Source: Pyrus communis | Taxonomy: Eukaryota > Streptophyta > Magnoliopsida > Rosales > Rosaceae | Direction: 5' to 3' | NCBI RefSeq assembly: GCF_963583255.1 | Contig: NC_084815.1 | Location: 4,529,056 to 4,593,055, forward strand | DNA: 64,000 nt | In this document: positions 22,970-34,575 of the stretch, one piece after another | How positions within the stretch are numbered: position 1 is the first letter of the stretch | Layout of the letters: each line of letters starts with the position of its first letter | Position numbers and translations under genes: made by a program | The notes under the pieces: generated by a model | Databases searched by the model: none | What the model saw: only the letters and a program-made list of their open reading frames with translations | What the model was told of the DNA's origin: nothing

Positions 22970-23410
22970 TCATTTTTTAATATTCTGTAGATCAATCTTC
23001 ATTTGAACAATACTAGTACGATTGGTACTAGCAAACCGCTGACGTAAATTAATCCACATCTTTTTAGAGCTTTGACAGCCAATTATACAGGATAATATAG
23101 AGGAAGACAAGGTTGCAGCAAGAAGAGTCATCAAAGCCTTGTCATGAATTTTCCATACTTTGTATGCATCAGAAATCGTTGGAACCGTATCCACAATCCC
23201 ATCTTCAGAATCAGTCTCACCAAATTTCTCTGGACATGGAATACTGCCATCAATGAAACCCATAATTCCATTTCCTTCCAACAAGTCCATTTGAAAATTC
23301 CAAGTAACATAATTGGTGTCATCTAATTTCACAGTTACAGTGTTCCCCACACTTGGAATTAAGGACGAAATCGATGATTGAGTTAGCACCAACAAAGTAG
23401 GATTCACCAT
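22970..23410 (-). pseudogene. copia gag N-terminus (copy 1)
   Basis: The natural start is probably the MVNP methionine at 23,410, although the frame is open to 23,614. It has the gag features LDDTNYVTWNFQM and GIMGFIDGSIPCP and ends at a TGA within an otherwise continuous gag sequence. Confidence 0.85.
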
Positions 23411-23838
23411 TGTAAAAATCAAATTGATGGAGTGCGAAGCAATCGAAGAATCAACAAAGAAATACAATAGTGAACGGACACAATCAAGAACAACAATCAA
23501 CAAATACTCGCAAGGCAGAACCAATAGCAATCCCCAATCAACAACTGTGAGAATCAACAGCTCTAAGCAAGTAATCAACAAATAGACAAGATGTAGAAAG
23601 AAAACACCTCGCAATCAACAAAACTTGGAGTGACGAAAGCAAGTCACAGCAAGCATCAACTTTGACAAAAAATCCACAAATTGGTTAAGGTTTCAACCAT
23701 CGACTGCAAACAGAAAACTTAATCACCGACAGAAATCACCAACGAACAGGAACAACGACATCACAACCAAAGAACATAGGTAGTGAAAGCACAAGGATCT
23801 TCAACCGACGGCGGTGGCCATGGTCGACTCTGATACCA

Positions 23839-24056
23839 TGTCAACTCTACAAGCAATCTTACACTCTAAGTAATCTCGAAAGATGAGAGAGAAGTTAGAG
23901 AGAGAAAAATCTATGAAAAATGCTCTGATATTTCATTAACTGTGTATTGTGATAATTACACTTAGGTATTTATAGTTTACACCTTATAACACCACTTCAC
24001 TAATCTAAAAACACATGGCACTATCCTAGTCGTCTATTCCATCATATAATCTATCA
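23839..24056 (-). repeat. 5' LTR of copia element (copy 1)
   Basis: 218 bp, starting TGATAGATTATATG and ending GAGTTGACA on the - strand. The primer-binding site follows directly. Confidence 0.9.
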
Positions 24057-24386
24057 ACCATAAGTTCATAACCAAAATTTCTTTTTCTTCTCACTCTTTA
24101 TATTCTTATGGAGGATGGAGAGTCCTATTCTTGTGGACGATGAACTCTTTGTTGTTCTACATGGCTTTTAGAGTACAACGGTGTTTCACGAATATGAATT
24201 TTGAGCTATCTGTTATCCGGGTTCCAAATTCAACCGTTCTTTTTGGAATCATTCAAGTATGCAACATATATACCTAATGTATCTGTTTCAGTTTATCAAA
24301 CTGTGGATATAGTCTTAAGGGGATGACTCGTTGAAGATGTAAAGTCTCGCGATGGAAATCTTACAAAATAAAATACAATTTATGCT

Positions 24387-24411
24387 TTCGACCAACAAAA
24401 AAATAAAAAAA
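24387..24411. mobile_element. 25-bp A-rich micro-insertion with 12-bp duplication (copy 1)
   Basis: Unit H reads ACAATTTATGCTGAG. Unit D has ACAATTTATGCT twice (24,375-24,386 and 24,412-24,423) with 25 A-rich bases between. This resembles an extremely 5'-truncated retroposon end with a poly(A)-like tail and target duplication, or templated filler from break repair. Confidence 0.45.
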
Positions 24412-24746
24412 ACAATTTATGCTGAGTACTGGTTCCTCTACTAATTGAGTGGAGACATTTTGTATAAAACTCCACACCTTGTTTACATATTTTTACCTGA
24501 GTTTTCTTTGTCATTTATACGTTTTTTATTTTCACAAGTTTCTGCAATTTTAAGTACAGTTGTAAACTGAGCAAATATATGGGCAACAAGGTTGATCCAA
24601 TTGTGCAAATTTGAAGCCCTTTTTTTTTTTTTTTTATCCTAGACGGTATCTGTGACCATAAAGAATGACAATTCTTTGCAGTTGAAGCCGTTGTACAAAC
24701 CGTTCATTTTAACAGAATGGTTAAAAACTCAAATATTTTTTCTATT

Positions 24747-24876
24747 ATCAAGAAGTGTGGGGTTGATATTAGGAAGAATCTGTATGGAAATATTGTACTC
24801 AGTGGAGGCTCCACTATTTTCCCTGGAATTGCTGATAGGATGAGCAAAGTTATTACAGCCTTGGCTCTAAGTAGCA
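24747..24876 (+). pseudogene. Actin fragment (unit D, copy 1)
   Basis: Same actin exon-4 fragment and junctions as at 11,270-11,400. The ATG is AAG here, but the frame is open from an ATG at 24,717 to 24,983. It has extra substitutions (Met to Ile in STIFPG, Glu to Val in SKVIT). It is the most diverged fragment and no phytocyanin follows it. Confidence 0.8.
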
Positions 24877-25133
24877 CCAACAAATTTTGTATTACAGAAA
24901 GGCTTCTTCTATTTAAGCAGTTGCGGAATTTCCTTTTGTATTCATTTTCAAATTCGATTCATGTCAACTCCTCTGTGTTATGACGGGACACGAGCATGGA
25001 GGCGAGCAAATTATGATTAATATTCATTTTTTTTGTTACTGATTTAGTTTGGTTGAAATAAAAAAATCCCCTTCACTACTCTTTTTGTTGTTGTATATGC
25101 CTCATCTTATAGCTTATCCCCTTCACTAGGTTA

Positions 25134-25226
25134 CCTTTCAATGTGTCCGAGTCTGTTTCTCAATTTCCTTTACAACTTTTACATTCTGATGTGTGGTGTT
25201 CTCCAATTATTTCTAATGAAGGTTTC
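25134..25226 (+). mobile_element. Captured copia integrase fragment, 31 codons (copy 1)
   Basis: An open stretch on the + strand translates to PFNVSESVSQFPL...LLHSDVWCSP...SNEGF, matching the copia integrase core around the first catalytic Asp (HSDVWGP in the family). It lies on the strand opposite to the nearby element, is not part of it (that element has HIYVWGP), and fills the join between units D and G. Confidence 0.65.
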
Positions 25227-26077
25227 TGCTACTTCCCTTTTGTAGTATCGATTCCCTTTGTAGAACCCCTTCAATAATACATGGCCCGCAACTGCACGAA
25301 CTTGCTCGAATAGGTTGAAAACTTGCATGATGGCTTGTATTTGTCATTTATTTTCTTGTTATTGTCATTATGCTTTGTTTATTACTCATGTTATTAATGT
25401 TCTTGAACATTTGCTAGTATATTCCTTTGTTTATGTACTGTGCTTTATTTTTTGTGCATTTCCCTTTACTCAAAGATTGTTGACTGGTTAAAGGTCTCCT
25501 TTGATCCGTCCGTGATCCTTGTTCTTTGGTATTTAACACGATAAAATTATAAAGTATTTTTCTTCAAGGCATAGAAAAGAGCCTAAGTATAGATTTAACC
25601 CCTTCAAAATAACAATACTTTGAGAGAAGGGCAGTTTCTTGTGGCGCAAGCAAATGACTTATTAACAACTTAAAAATAAACAGTCTATTGATCTTGGCCA
25701 GCAATGACATGCCTGGAAAAAATCACCATTTTTACAAGAGACTATTAGCCTACTCAAGGCTTGACTAAGGCACCTTGTGCCAACAAGATCACCACTCGCA
25801 TCCCAACTGTCTGTATCCTTACATTTGGTCAACTGTTTTTTTAATCCAAACTTCCAAACCCTTATTTTTCACTTGTTTGGCATCAACTGTAACAACGGCT
25901 ATTTGACCGATTGTAAGAATCAACCCCCTGTTATTATCGACGTCTTATGACATTTTATACTCCCACACCAACATTAAAAAGCTGTCTCATTCCCATTTTC
26001 TTTGTACTTGGAAACAAAACATTGGTTCTTAATTTCTGTTCTTACCTAACTTCTTGTGTTACTTCAACTCCACACTA
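25227..26077 (+). other. Leader of unit G, promoter truncated (copy 1)
   Basis: Homology to the unit leader starts at CTGCTACTTCCCTTTTGTAG, downstream of the TATA box, which is missing. No gene is seen. If this copy is expressed, it must use another promoter. Confidence 0.4.
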
Positions 26078-26263
26078 ATGGCTTTATCTAGGCTTCCTCC
26101 AAAACGAGGCCAGGTCAACGTTAAGATAGTGTCCAGTCTTGTAAAGTTGGTGGTAAGAGTAGCTTCGAAAGTCGGGAGAGGGTTGAGCTGCCGGAGAAAG
26201 GTGGCGACACAGGTTGTGCAGGCGCCTGTGCAGCCAGATAGCGATCAAATTAATCGCGTATAG
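26078..26263 (+). CDS. Small strongly basic protein, 61 aa, intact copy (unit G, copy 1)
   Basis: Same length and start as the gene at 975-1160. Only conservative changes are visible: Lys to Asn at residue 14, and Ala to Val at 25. The basic amphipathic segment, the LSCRRK patch and the QINRV end are all kept. The frame can be extended upstream to 26,054, but the ATG-GCT at 26,078 is the conserved start. It lies downstream of a leader without the unit's TATA box. Function is unknown; an open frame in two diverged units is mild evidence of constraint. Confidence 0.55.
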   Translation: MALSRLPPKRGQVNVKIVSSLVKLVVRVASKVGRGLSCRRKVATQVVQAPVQPDSDQINRV

Positions 26264-27527
26264 TTCATACAGCGTTGATGTCTTTAGCTGCGCTGCATAA
26301 TGTTATAGTAGTGTACTGCAGTACTATATGTATTAGTAGAGCACATGCATGCTCTTAAAAATGCATGAGAAAGTTTGTAATACGGTGTGCTTTTGGTTTG
26401 ATGTATTGATCCTACCATAAGTTCATAACAAAAAGTTTTTTTTCTTCTCACTCTTTATATTCTTATGGAGGATGGAGAGTCCTATTCTTGTAGACGACGA
26501 ACTCTTTGTTGTTCGGCTTGGCTTTTAGAGTACAACGGTGTTTCATGAACATGAATTTCGAGCTATTTGTTACCCGGTTCCAAATTCAACCGTGCTTTTT
26601 GAAATCATCTAAGCATGCAACAGATATAACTAATGGATCTGTTTCAGTTTATCAAAATGTAGATGTACCCTTAAGGGGATGACTCGTTGAAGAATGTAAA
26701 GTCTCACGTCGGAAATCTTACAAAATAAAATACAATTTATGCTGACTGGTTCCGCTACTAGTTAAGTGGAGACATTTCGTACTCCACACCCTGTTTACTT
26801 ATTTTACAAGTTTCTGCAATTAAAAATGCATGAGAAAGTTTGTAATATGGTGTGCTTTTTGTTTTATGTATTGATCCTACCATAAGTTCATAACCAAAAT
26901 TTCTTTTTCTTCTCACTCTTTATATTCTTATGGAGGATGGAGAGTCCTATTCTTGTAGATGACGAACTCCTTGTTGTTCTGCATGGCTTTTAGAGTACAA
27001 CGGTGTTTCACGAACTTGAATTTCGAGCTATCTGTTATCCGGGTTCCAAATTCAACCGTGCTTTTTGGAATCATTCAAGTATGCAACAGATATACCCAAT
27101 GTATCTGTTTCAGTTTATCAAACTGTGGATATAATCTTAAGGGGATTACTTGTTGAAGAATGTAAAGTCTCGTGACAGAAATCTTACAAAATAAAATACA
27201 ATTTATGCTGAGTACTGGTTCCACTACTAATTGAGTGGAGACATTTCGTATAAAACTCCATACCCTATTTACGTATTTTTACCTGAGTTTTTCTTTGTCA
27301 TTTATTCGTTTTTTATTTTCACAAGTTTTTGCAATTTTAAGTACAGTTGTAAACTGAGCAAATATATGGGCAACAAGGTTGATCCAGTCGTGCAAATTTG
27401 GAGCCCTTTTTTATCCTAGACAGTATCTGTGACCATAAAGAAGGACAGTTCTTTGCATTTGAAGCCGACAAACCGTTCATTTATCGGAAGGGTTAAAAAT
27501 TCAAATGTTTTTTTTTTTATTTTTTTT
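26264..27527. other. Repeated 3' UTR/spacer of units G and H (copy 1)
   Basis: The small gene's 3' UTR and spacer run to about 26,819, where the sequence jumps back (TTCTGCAATT/AAAAATGCATGAG) and the same spacer is repeated to 27,500. This is a partial nested tandem duplication. The short stretch AACTGAGCAAATATATGGGC (27,351-27,370) and the 170 bases around it are shared by all truncated actin copies but absent from unit A. Confidence 0.5.
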
Positions 27528-27657
27528 ATCATGAAGTGTGGTGTTGATATTAGGAAGGATCTGTATGGAAATATTGTCCTCAGTGGAGGTTCCACTATGT
27601 TCCCTGGAATTGCTGATAGGATGAGCAAAGAGATTACAGACTTGGCTCCAAGTAGCA
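27528..27657 (+). pseudogene. Actin fragment (unit H, copy 1)
   Basis: Same fragment and junctions as in units C and D, with the ATG retained. The frame is open from 27,429 to 27,764 and includes the chimeric 3'-UTR-derived tail ending VDFSVL. It is the fragment closest to the parental actin sequence ([20 protein letters not shown] kept). Confidence 0.8.
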
Positions 27658-27954
27658 CCAACAGATTTTGTATTATAAAAAGGCTTCTTCTATTTAAGCA
27701 GTTACAGAATTTCCTTTTGTATTCATTTTCGAATTCGATTCAGGTCGATTTCTCTGTGTTATGACGGGACATGAGCATGGAGGCAAGCAAATTATGATTA
27801 AGATTCAATATTTTCGTTACTAGTGCTTTGTTACTGATTTGGTTTGGTTGAAATCAAAAATACCCTTCACTCCTCTTTTTGTTGTTGTACATGCCTCATA
27901 GCTTATCTCGTAATAAAAATTAAATCGATATATATGTAATCAGAATAATCTTTA

Positions 27955-28541
27955 TGTAGGAGCAATATTAAAAAAATATGAGAAATATAAAAGAATTCTA
28001 ATAATAATACTCATAAAGAAAAGCACAACATCTATACAAGATTAATATAAACAACTAGAGAAAAAGTAAGAAAGACTAAAAAACTTGGAGATTGAGGCTT
28101 GCATAAATGCAATGTCCTAAAGACAGAAGTTTGCCCCTACTCTTGTGCTTATAGTTCGATAGATGTCCGTCACCCATAATTCAACACTCTACAATCCAAA
28201 GTCAATGCACTTCAATCTTAGGACTCTGGTGAACTTTATATATTTCGTACTCTCAATACACAACCCAGATTTTGACTAAAACATTGGAGAAAACTCTTTT
28301 CTTAATTCTATTTTTTAAAGACAATAGTTCTTGAGTATTTATAGAACCCAATATACTGTTTGCCGAAAAGATGTATCTTTTAGGTTTTAGGTAATTAAGT
28401 AATACCCTTTAATAGATACATTACTAAAAGGGATGACTCCCCTTGCAGCACCCTTTGATACATGACTTTTAACACTTAACTAACTCTTATTTTTCATTCA
28501 TAATTTTTTTAATTAAATATTATAATATATAATTTCCAACA
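27955..28541 (-). repeat. LTR of a non-coding retroelement (copy 1)
   Basis: On the - strand it begins TGTTGGAAATTATATATT, ends TTGCTCCTACA and has the TG...CA form. It is preceded by a purine-rich CATGTGGAGGAT, as expected of a 3' LTR. About 587 bp. It interrupts the unit between actin fragment H and the phytocyanin gene I. I did not find the matching 5' LTR. Confidence 0.65.
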
Positions 28542-29195
28542 ATCCTCCACATGAATGAAAAATTAGAAGAATTTGAGAGTACAGGTAGATACATTGGGAG
28601 AGATGTTTTTTGGACTTGAACCTACCCTAATGAATACTTATTGGGTTTACTTGGTAATGTAGTGGATGTGGAAGATCTTGAACTATTCACCGCAACAGTA
28701 AATTAAGACAATAAGGGATAGATATCTCTTATCTTAATATATTACGATTCATACGGTTGTGTTCATATGGGTCCTGAACAAATCTCGGATTTATGAGAGC
28801 TTTAGAGAATTTAGCCATCTCATTCTCATAAAAGCGACCCTCTTTTACTCTCACATAGGTGACCATTGATTAAAAATAGTCTAATTTATTCCTCTTATTT
28901 ATGAGATATCATTGTCATTAAGTATAAATATACACCCTAAAACTTCTGCAGACAACTTCTTCCATCATAGGAATGAGGTATATAGTGTGTTAACTTCTTT
29001 GAATCATGCCCAACCAGTTTGCCCATTGAACTTAGACCATGGGATCTCCAATCAACTAAGTTAGGTTTCTGCCCGACCGATTCATTAATTATGTTGGCTT
29101 TAGCCTCATTCCCCTCAATGATCAACTTACTCTCTAGTCAAACCTTTAATATTTGGTACATTTAGGTTGACTATCTCTAATGTTGTGCACAATCC
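28542..29195 (-). mobile_element. Internal part of non-coding LTR element, cut by duplication (copy 1)
   Basis: A non-coding interior directly follows the polypurine tract. It ends at the duplication breakpoint (29,195). Its continuation is found only after copy 2, at 49,138-50,853. The lack of gag-pol suggests a LARD-type non-autonomous element. Confidence 0.5.
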
Positions 29196-29297
29196 ATCCA
29201 AGTGGGAGCTCATCCTTTGACAAACGTCACATCACCAACTTGGATGAAAGAGAATGAGCCGAGTCATGAAAGCTTATTTCTAGAAGAAGAAAACTTC

Positions 29298-30239
29298 TAT
29301 AAAAGGCAATAGAAGGATTAGAGAAAGGGACATTGATCAACTCAAGCCACAAAGACTTCTAAAAGCTTTGCAGACAACTTTTCCATTATTCCTTTTGTAT
29401 CTCAAACGTTCCCTTGTATCTATACCTCTGCTACTTCCCTTTTATAGTATCCATTCCCTTTGTAGAACCCCTTCAATAATACATGGCCCGCAATTGCATG
29501 AACTTGCCCGAATAGGTTGAAAACTTGCCTGATGGCTTGTATATGTCATTTATTTTCTTGTTATTGTCATTATGCTTTGTTTATTACTCATATTATTAAT
29601 GTTTCTTAAACATTTGCTAGAATATTCTTTTGTTTATGTATTGTGCTTTATTTTTCGGCACCTTTCTTTACCCAAAGATTGCTGACTGGTTCGAAGTCTC
29701 CTTCGATCAGTTTGTGATCCTTGTTCTTTGGTATTTAACACAATAAAATTATAAAGTCCTTGTCTTTAAGGCATAGAAAAGAACCTAAGTATAGATTTAA
29801 CCCCTCCAGAATAACAATACTTTGAGAGAAGGCTTATTAACAACTTAAAAACAAACAATCTATTGGTCTTGGCCAGTAGCGGTATGCCTGGAAAAAATCA
29901 CCATTTTTACAAGAGAGACTATTAGCCTACTCAAGATTGACTAAGACACATTATGCTAACAAGAGTTCACCACTCCATCCCAACAGTCTGTATCCTTACA
30001 TTTGGTCAACTGTTTTTTAATCCAAACTTCCAAACCCTTATTTTTCACTTGCTTGGCATCAACCGTAACAACGGATATATGACCGATTGTAAGAGTCAAC
30101 CCCTGTTATTGTCGACGTCCAATGACATTTTATACTCCCACACCAACTCTCATTCCCATTTTCTTTGTACTTGGAAACAAAACATTGGTTCTTAATTTCT
30201 GTTCTTACCTAACTTCTTGTGTTACTCCAGTTCACACCA
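29298..30239 (+). promoter_or_regulatory. TATA box and leader of unit C (copy 2)
   Basis: TATAAAA is at 29,298-29,304. It differs from copy 1 by one substitution just upstream (29,289 G for A) and one in the leader (29,628 T for C). Confidence 0.45.
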
Positions 30240-30347
30240 ATGGCTTTATCTAGGCTTCCTCCAAAGAGAGGCCAGGTCAAAGTTAAGATAGTGTCCAGCC
30301 TTGTCAAGTTGGCAGTGAGAGTAGCTTCAAAAGTCGGGAGGCCGTAG
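30240..30347 (+). pseudogene. Small basic protein gene, truncated to 35 aa (unit C, copy 2)
   Basis: Identical to 10,303-10,410, including the deletion that introduces TAG after Gly-Arg-Pro. Confidence 0.65.
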
Positions 30348-31206
30348 AAGGTGGCGACACAGGTTGTGCAGGCGCCTGTGCAGCCGGATAGGGATCAAAT
30401 TAATCGCGTGTAGTTCATACGAGCGTTGATGTCCTTAGCTGCGCTGCATAATGTTATGGTAGCGTACTGCAGTACCATATGTATTAGTAGAGCAAATGCA
30501 TGCTCTTAAAAATGCATGAGAAAGTTTGTAATACGGTGTGCTTTTGGTTTTATGTATTGATCCTACCATAAGTTCATAATAAAAAGTTATTTTTTCTTCT
30601 CACTCTTTATATTCTTATGGAGGATGGAGAGTCCTATTCTTGTAGACGACGTACTCTTTGTTGTTCAGCTTGGCTTTTAGAGTACAGCGGTGTTTCACGA
30701 ACATGAATTTCAAGCTATCTGTTATCTGGGTTCCAAATTCAACCGTGCTTTTTGGAATGATCTAAGTATGCAACAGATATATCTAATGTATCTGTTTCAG
30801 TTTATCAAAATGTGGATGCAGCCTTAAGGGGATGACTCGTTGAAGAATGTAAAGTCTCCCGTCGGAAATCTTACAAAATAAAATACAATTTATGCTGACT
30901 GGTTCCGCTACTAATTAAGTGGAGACATTTCATATAAAACTCCACACCCTGTTTACTTAATTTTACCTGAGTTTTTCTTTTTCATTTATTCGTTTTATAT
31001 TTTCACAAAAAATTTCTGCAATTTTAAGTACAGTTGTAAACTGAGCACTTATATGGGTAACAAGGTTGATCCAGTCGTGCAAATTTGAAGCCCTTTTTTA
31101 TCCTAGAGAGTATCTATGACCATAAAGAACGACAATTCTTTGCAGTTGAAGCCGATAAACCGTCCATTTTGTCAGAAGGGTTAAAAACTCAAATATTTTT
31201 TTTGAT

Positions 31207-31337
31207 ATCATGAAGTGTGGTGTTGATATTAGGAAGCATCTGTATGGAAATATTGTCCTCAGTGGAGGCTCCACTATGTTCCCTGGAATTGCTGATAGGA
31301 TGAGCAAAGAGATTACAGCCTTGGCTCCATGTAGCAC
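31207..31337 (+). pseudogene. Actin fragment (unit C, copy 2)
   Basis: Identical to 11,270-11,400, with the chimeric open frame at 31,210-31,443. Confidence 0.85.
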
Positions 31338-31736
31338 CAACAGATTTTGTATTACAGAAACGCTTCTTCTATTTAAGCAGTTATGGAATTTCCTTTTGTT
31401 TTCATTTTTGAATTCGATTCATGTCGATTTCTCTGTGTTATGACGGGACATGAGCATGGAGGCGAGCAAATTATGATTAAGATTCAATTTTTTTCGTTAC
31501 TAGTTCTTTGTTACTGATTTGGTTTGGTTGAAGTCAAAAATCCCCTTCACAACTCTTTTTGTTGTTCTACATCTCTCATCTTATAGCTTTTCTCATGAAA
31601 AAAATCAAATAAATATATGTAATCTAAATAATCTTTTCATATATGTAAAGATGAACCGCAGTGTATGTTGAAAACAACTGAAACGACTGAAAGTAAAAAT
31701 TCATATACAATCAATCCGAATAAAATAAAGAATACA

Positions 31737-32363
31737 TTAAACTACTTGGGAGCTCTTCTCGGCTTGGAACATGGATGCATTTAAACGGCGGTAGATAAAA
31801 TGCGAAGCCCAAGCCACCAACATAAGAAGCGCGGTAGCAGCCCCACCGACCATCACAAGATTAAGAACCGGGAGCTGTCGTGTGATTTTTGAGCTTGGCG
31901 ACATTGCTTTGGCATTAGAAGGAGAACCTGATGGCGCGGATGGAGAAGGAGAGGGGCTTGGACTAACCACTGGATGTTCTATTTCGAGGGCATTGATCTT
32001 GATTTTAATCTTTTGGCCGGCTTTGCAGTGACCAGGTTCACCGCAAATAACATAGTAGGTGCCGGGTATATCAAAAGTTAAGGCGGTGAAGGTACCGTAA
32101 TGAGATAGAGGAAGTGATGGAATGCAATAGTCATAATCTGCTTGAGTGACTATCATCACAAAATCATATTCATGTTTGTAATTAAATATGAACTCGTCGC
32201 CCACATAGAACTTTTTCGATGAAGCCCACTTGTTGTAATCAACCGCGCCACTGTCAGTCCACCCTTCCAAATCGCCGCCAACCGTATAAACAGTAGCGGA
32301 ACAAGCACCAAAGAAAATCATCATGATGATGAAACTCACGGCAACAGTGTTTTTTAGAGCCAT
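31737..32363 (-). CDS. Phytocyanin / early-nodulin-like protein, 208 aa (unit C, copy 2)
   Basis: Identical at the protein level to the gene at 11,800-12,426: signal peptide, plastocyanin-like domain with the first copper His replaced by Asp, SPSPSPSPS repeat, hydrophobic segment and basic tail. Its promoter region (32,364-32,497, GATA repeat included) is also duplicated. If the duplication is real, gene dosage is doubled. Confidence 0.85.
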   Translation of the reverse strand: MALKNTVAVSFIIMMIFFGACSATVYTVGGDLEGWTDSGAVDYNKWASSKKFYVGDEFIFNYKHEYDFVMIVTQADYDYCIPSLPLSHYGTFTALTFDIPGTYYVICGEPGHCKAGQKIKIKINALEIEHPVVSPSPSPSPSAPSGSPSNAKAMSPSSKITRQLPVLNLVMVGGAATALLMLVAWASHFIYRRLNASMFQAEKSSQVV

Positions 32364-33757
32364 GACTAAAACAGTAAACAATAAACAAGCAATTTGGAAA
32401 GCAAAAAGCAAAGAGAATGAATGAATGAAATTTAGATGAAAGGCAATAATGCGTGAGCATGCGTATATATAGATAGATAGATAGATATAGTTAGTGTCCC
32501 AAATGGAAAATGTTTCCCAAATCCAGTTGGAAAACGGTCTATAAAATCAGACGAGTAGTAGGAATTCTATTTAGGAATAATATTGCCCAAGCTTAATTAA
32601 TAATCGAATTCCAATTTTCTGTCGTTTTGTCGGCTGGTTTTGCTTCCAACTTCTGCTTGTTTCCATGTATAATGAAACATTTTATTATATTATAAATCAC
32701 AATGAAGAAGTGAGAATCGAACTCGGGCCCTTGGGTTGCATGATGCAAATTTAGTGCTTAAAAAGATTCAAATTTCTCATTAGCATTTGAGAAAAAGAAG
32801 AGGAATTTATCCTGTTTGTACTAATTGTAGCAAAAGATTTAATAACTTGTTCAAATTTATTAGACAATATTTTTTTTTTAACAAACGATATTATCTACGT
32901 TAAGGGGGTATGTGCGTGGGCTAAGTCTGACACTGTGCTAGCAATAATGTGGTTCAAATTCACTACCACTCCCAATACCTAGTCTATACGCCCAATGAGC
33001 ACTCCAGTATCTGCCCACAATATAAATAGGCATGTAGAAAAAGGGAGTGAGACATACGCACTTTCATTAGGGTTTTTTTTTTTTTTGGTTTTGTTTTCTT
33101 CTCTTGTCCTTATTATTAAATATAGTTATTAGATGGTGTTTAGTTGAAATTCAAAGTTTTAAAATCTTTTTCATTAGTTTTTATTTCATTTTTTAACTAT
33201 CTGTAACTGTTTGTGTTTGAGCCATAATTAAACAAGTTGGTGGCGAGGACCCCTTCAATAATACATGGCTCACAACTGCACGAACTTGCTCGACAGGCTT
33301 GGAAACTTGCCCGAATAAGTTGAAAACTTGCCTGATGGCTTGTATTTGTCATTTATTTTCTTGTTATTGACATTGTGCTTTGTTTATTACTCATGTTATT
33401 AATGTTTCTTAAACATTTGCTAGAATATTCCTTTGTTTATGTATTGTGCTTTATTTTTCTGTATCTTCCCTTTACTCAAAGATTGCTGACTGGTTCAAAG
33501 TTTCCTCTGATGAGTTTGTGATCCTTGTTCTTTGGTATTTAACATGAGAAAATAATAAAGTCCTTATCTTCAAGACATAGAAAAGAAGGCCAGTTTCTTG
33601 TGGCACAAGCAAATGGCTTATTAACAATTTAAAAAAAAAAACAACTTATTGGTCTTAGCCAGTAGTGGCACGACTGGGCAAATACACTATTTTTACAAAA
33701 GAGCCTATGAGCCTACTCAAGGCTTGGCTAAGGCACCTTGTGTTAACGAGAGTTCAC

Positions 33758-34246
33758 TATAAGTTGTGAGTGTCAAAGGACATATACTCGTTGTTTCTTG
33801 ACATACAAGTAACTTGGTCAATCCGAGTTAATAGTTGAGAAAATTATGGAGCCTTATTTGTTAGGTTTAGGAGTCCTTATTTAGTGCAATTAATCATGAA
33901 AACCTTAATTAGTTGACAAAGAATTCGTTACCATTTAGGACTATTATGATACCCTAATTGATATGGAATATCCCATGTAATTAGTTGATAGGCCGGATTA
34001 CATGGATAATTATCAGTATATTAGGAGGTTCCTGCACTCACAGTAATTATCCTTGTTTCATGCTAAACCCTATTCACTAGCAAAGGAACTTACGACTACT
34101 TGAGTGGAGAAGACCCTTCCTGGAACCCTAGCATCATGTCTTCCTTTTCTATAGATAAGTTTATTTCCTTTTCATGTCGATTTTATTATTGCATTCGTGA
34201 TCCTAATGTCTTGTTGTTGTTCTTATGATTTCAGAAATATCTTATA
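33758..34246. mobile_element. 489-bp insertion in leader of unit D (copy 2)
   Basis: Identical to 13,821-14,309; TTCAC duplication and TATAAG/CTTATA ends are kept. Confidence 0.5.
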
Positions 34247-34575
34247 TTCACCACTTGCATTCTGGGGGAGGTTGTGTGAGAGTCCTGCATCTTAACAGTC
34301 TGTATCCTTAATTCCATTTTGGTCAATAGTTTTTTAATCTGAAGTTCCAAATCCTTATTTTTCACTTGCTTGGCATCAACCGTAACAACGAATATTTAAC
34401 CGATTGTAAGAGTCAAACCCCTGTTATTATCGACGTCCTATGACATTTTATACTCTGCTCCCACACCAACATTAAAAAGATGTATCATTCCCATTTTCTT
34501 TGTACTTGGAAACAAAACATTGGTTCTTAATTTTTGTTCTTACCTAACTTCTTGTGTTACTCCAAGTCCACACCA

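Larger units (their letters stand above)
18564..24056 (-). mobile_element. Ty1/copia LTR retrotransposon, full length but dead (copy 1)
   Basis: The 5,493-bp element is bounded by ACCAT on both sides (18,559-18,563 and 24,057-24,061), a perfect 5-bp target duplication. The empty site survives at 26,876-26,885 in unit H (TCCTACCATAAG). LTRs are 18,564-18,785 and 23,839-24,056. On the - strand the primer-binding site TGGTATCAGAGTC follows the 5' LTR at 23,838, and a polypurine tract TTGAGGGAGGA precedes the 3' LTR. The order gag, protease, integrase, RT, RNase H marks Ty1/copia. Stops, frameshifts and lost catalytic residues make it defective. Confidence 0.95.
9259..29195 (+). repeat. 20-kb tandem segmental duplication, copy 1
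   Basis: This 19,937-base block is repeated directly and without a gap at 29,196-49,137. Every landmark recurs at an offset of 19,937, becoming 19,938 after a C-run (16 versus 17 C, 17,695 versus about 37,632) and 19,939 after a T-run (near 18,083). I noticed only three substitutions: 9352 A/G, 9691 C/T and 17905 G/A. The left edge reads GAGT-ATC-CAAGTGGG and the far right edge CAATCC-ATC-TTATG. The internal junction reads CAATCC-ATC-CAAGTGGG, so ATC is a 3-bp microhomology. Confidence 0.95.

Noticed and set aside
18783..23614. Independent genes in the copia pieces
   Set aside because: All fragments follow the copia gag-pol order between two LTRs and are interrupted by stops and frameshifts.
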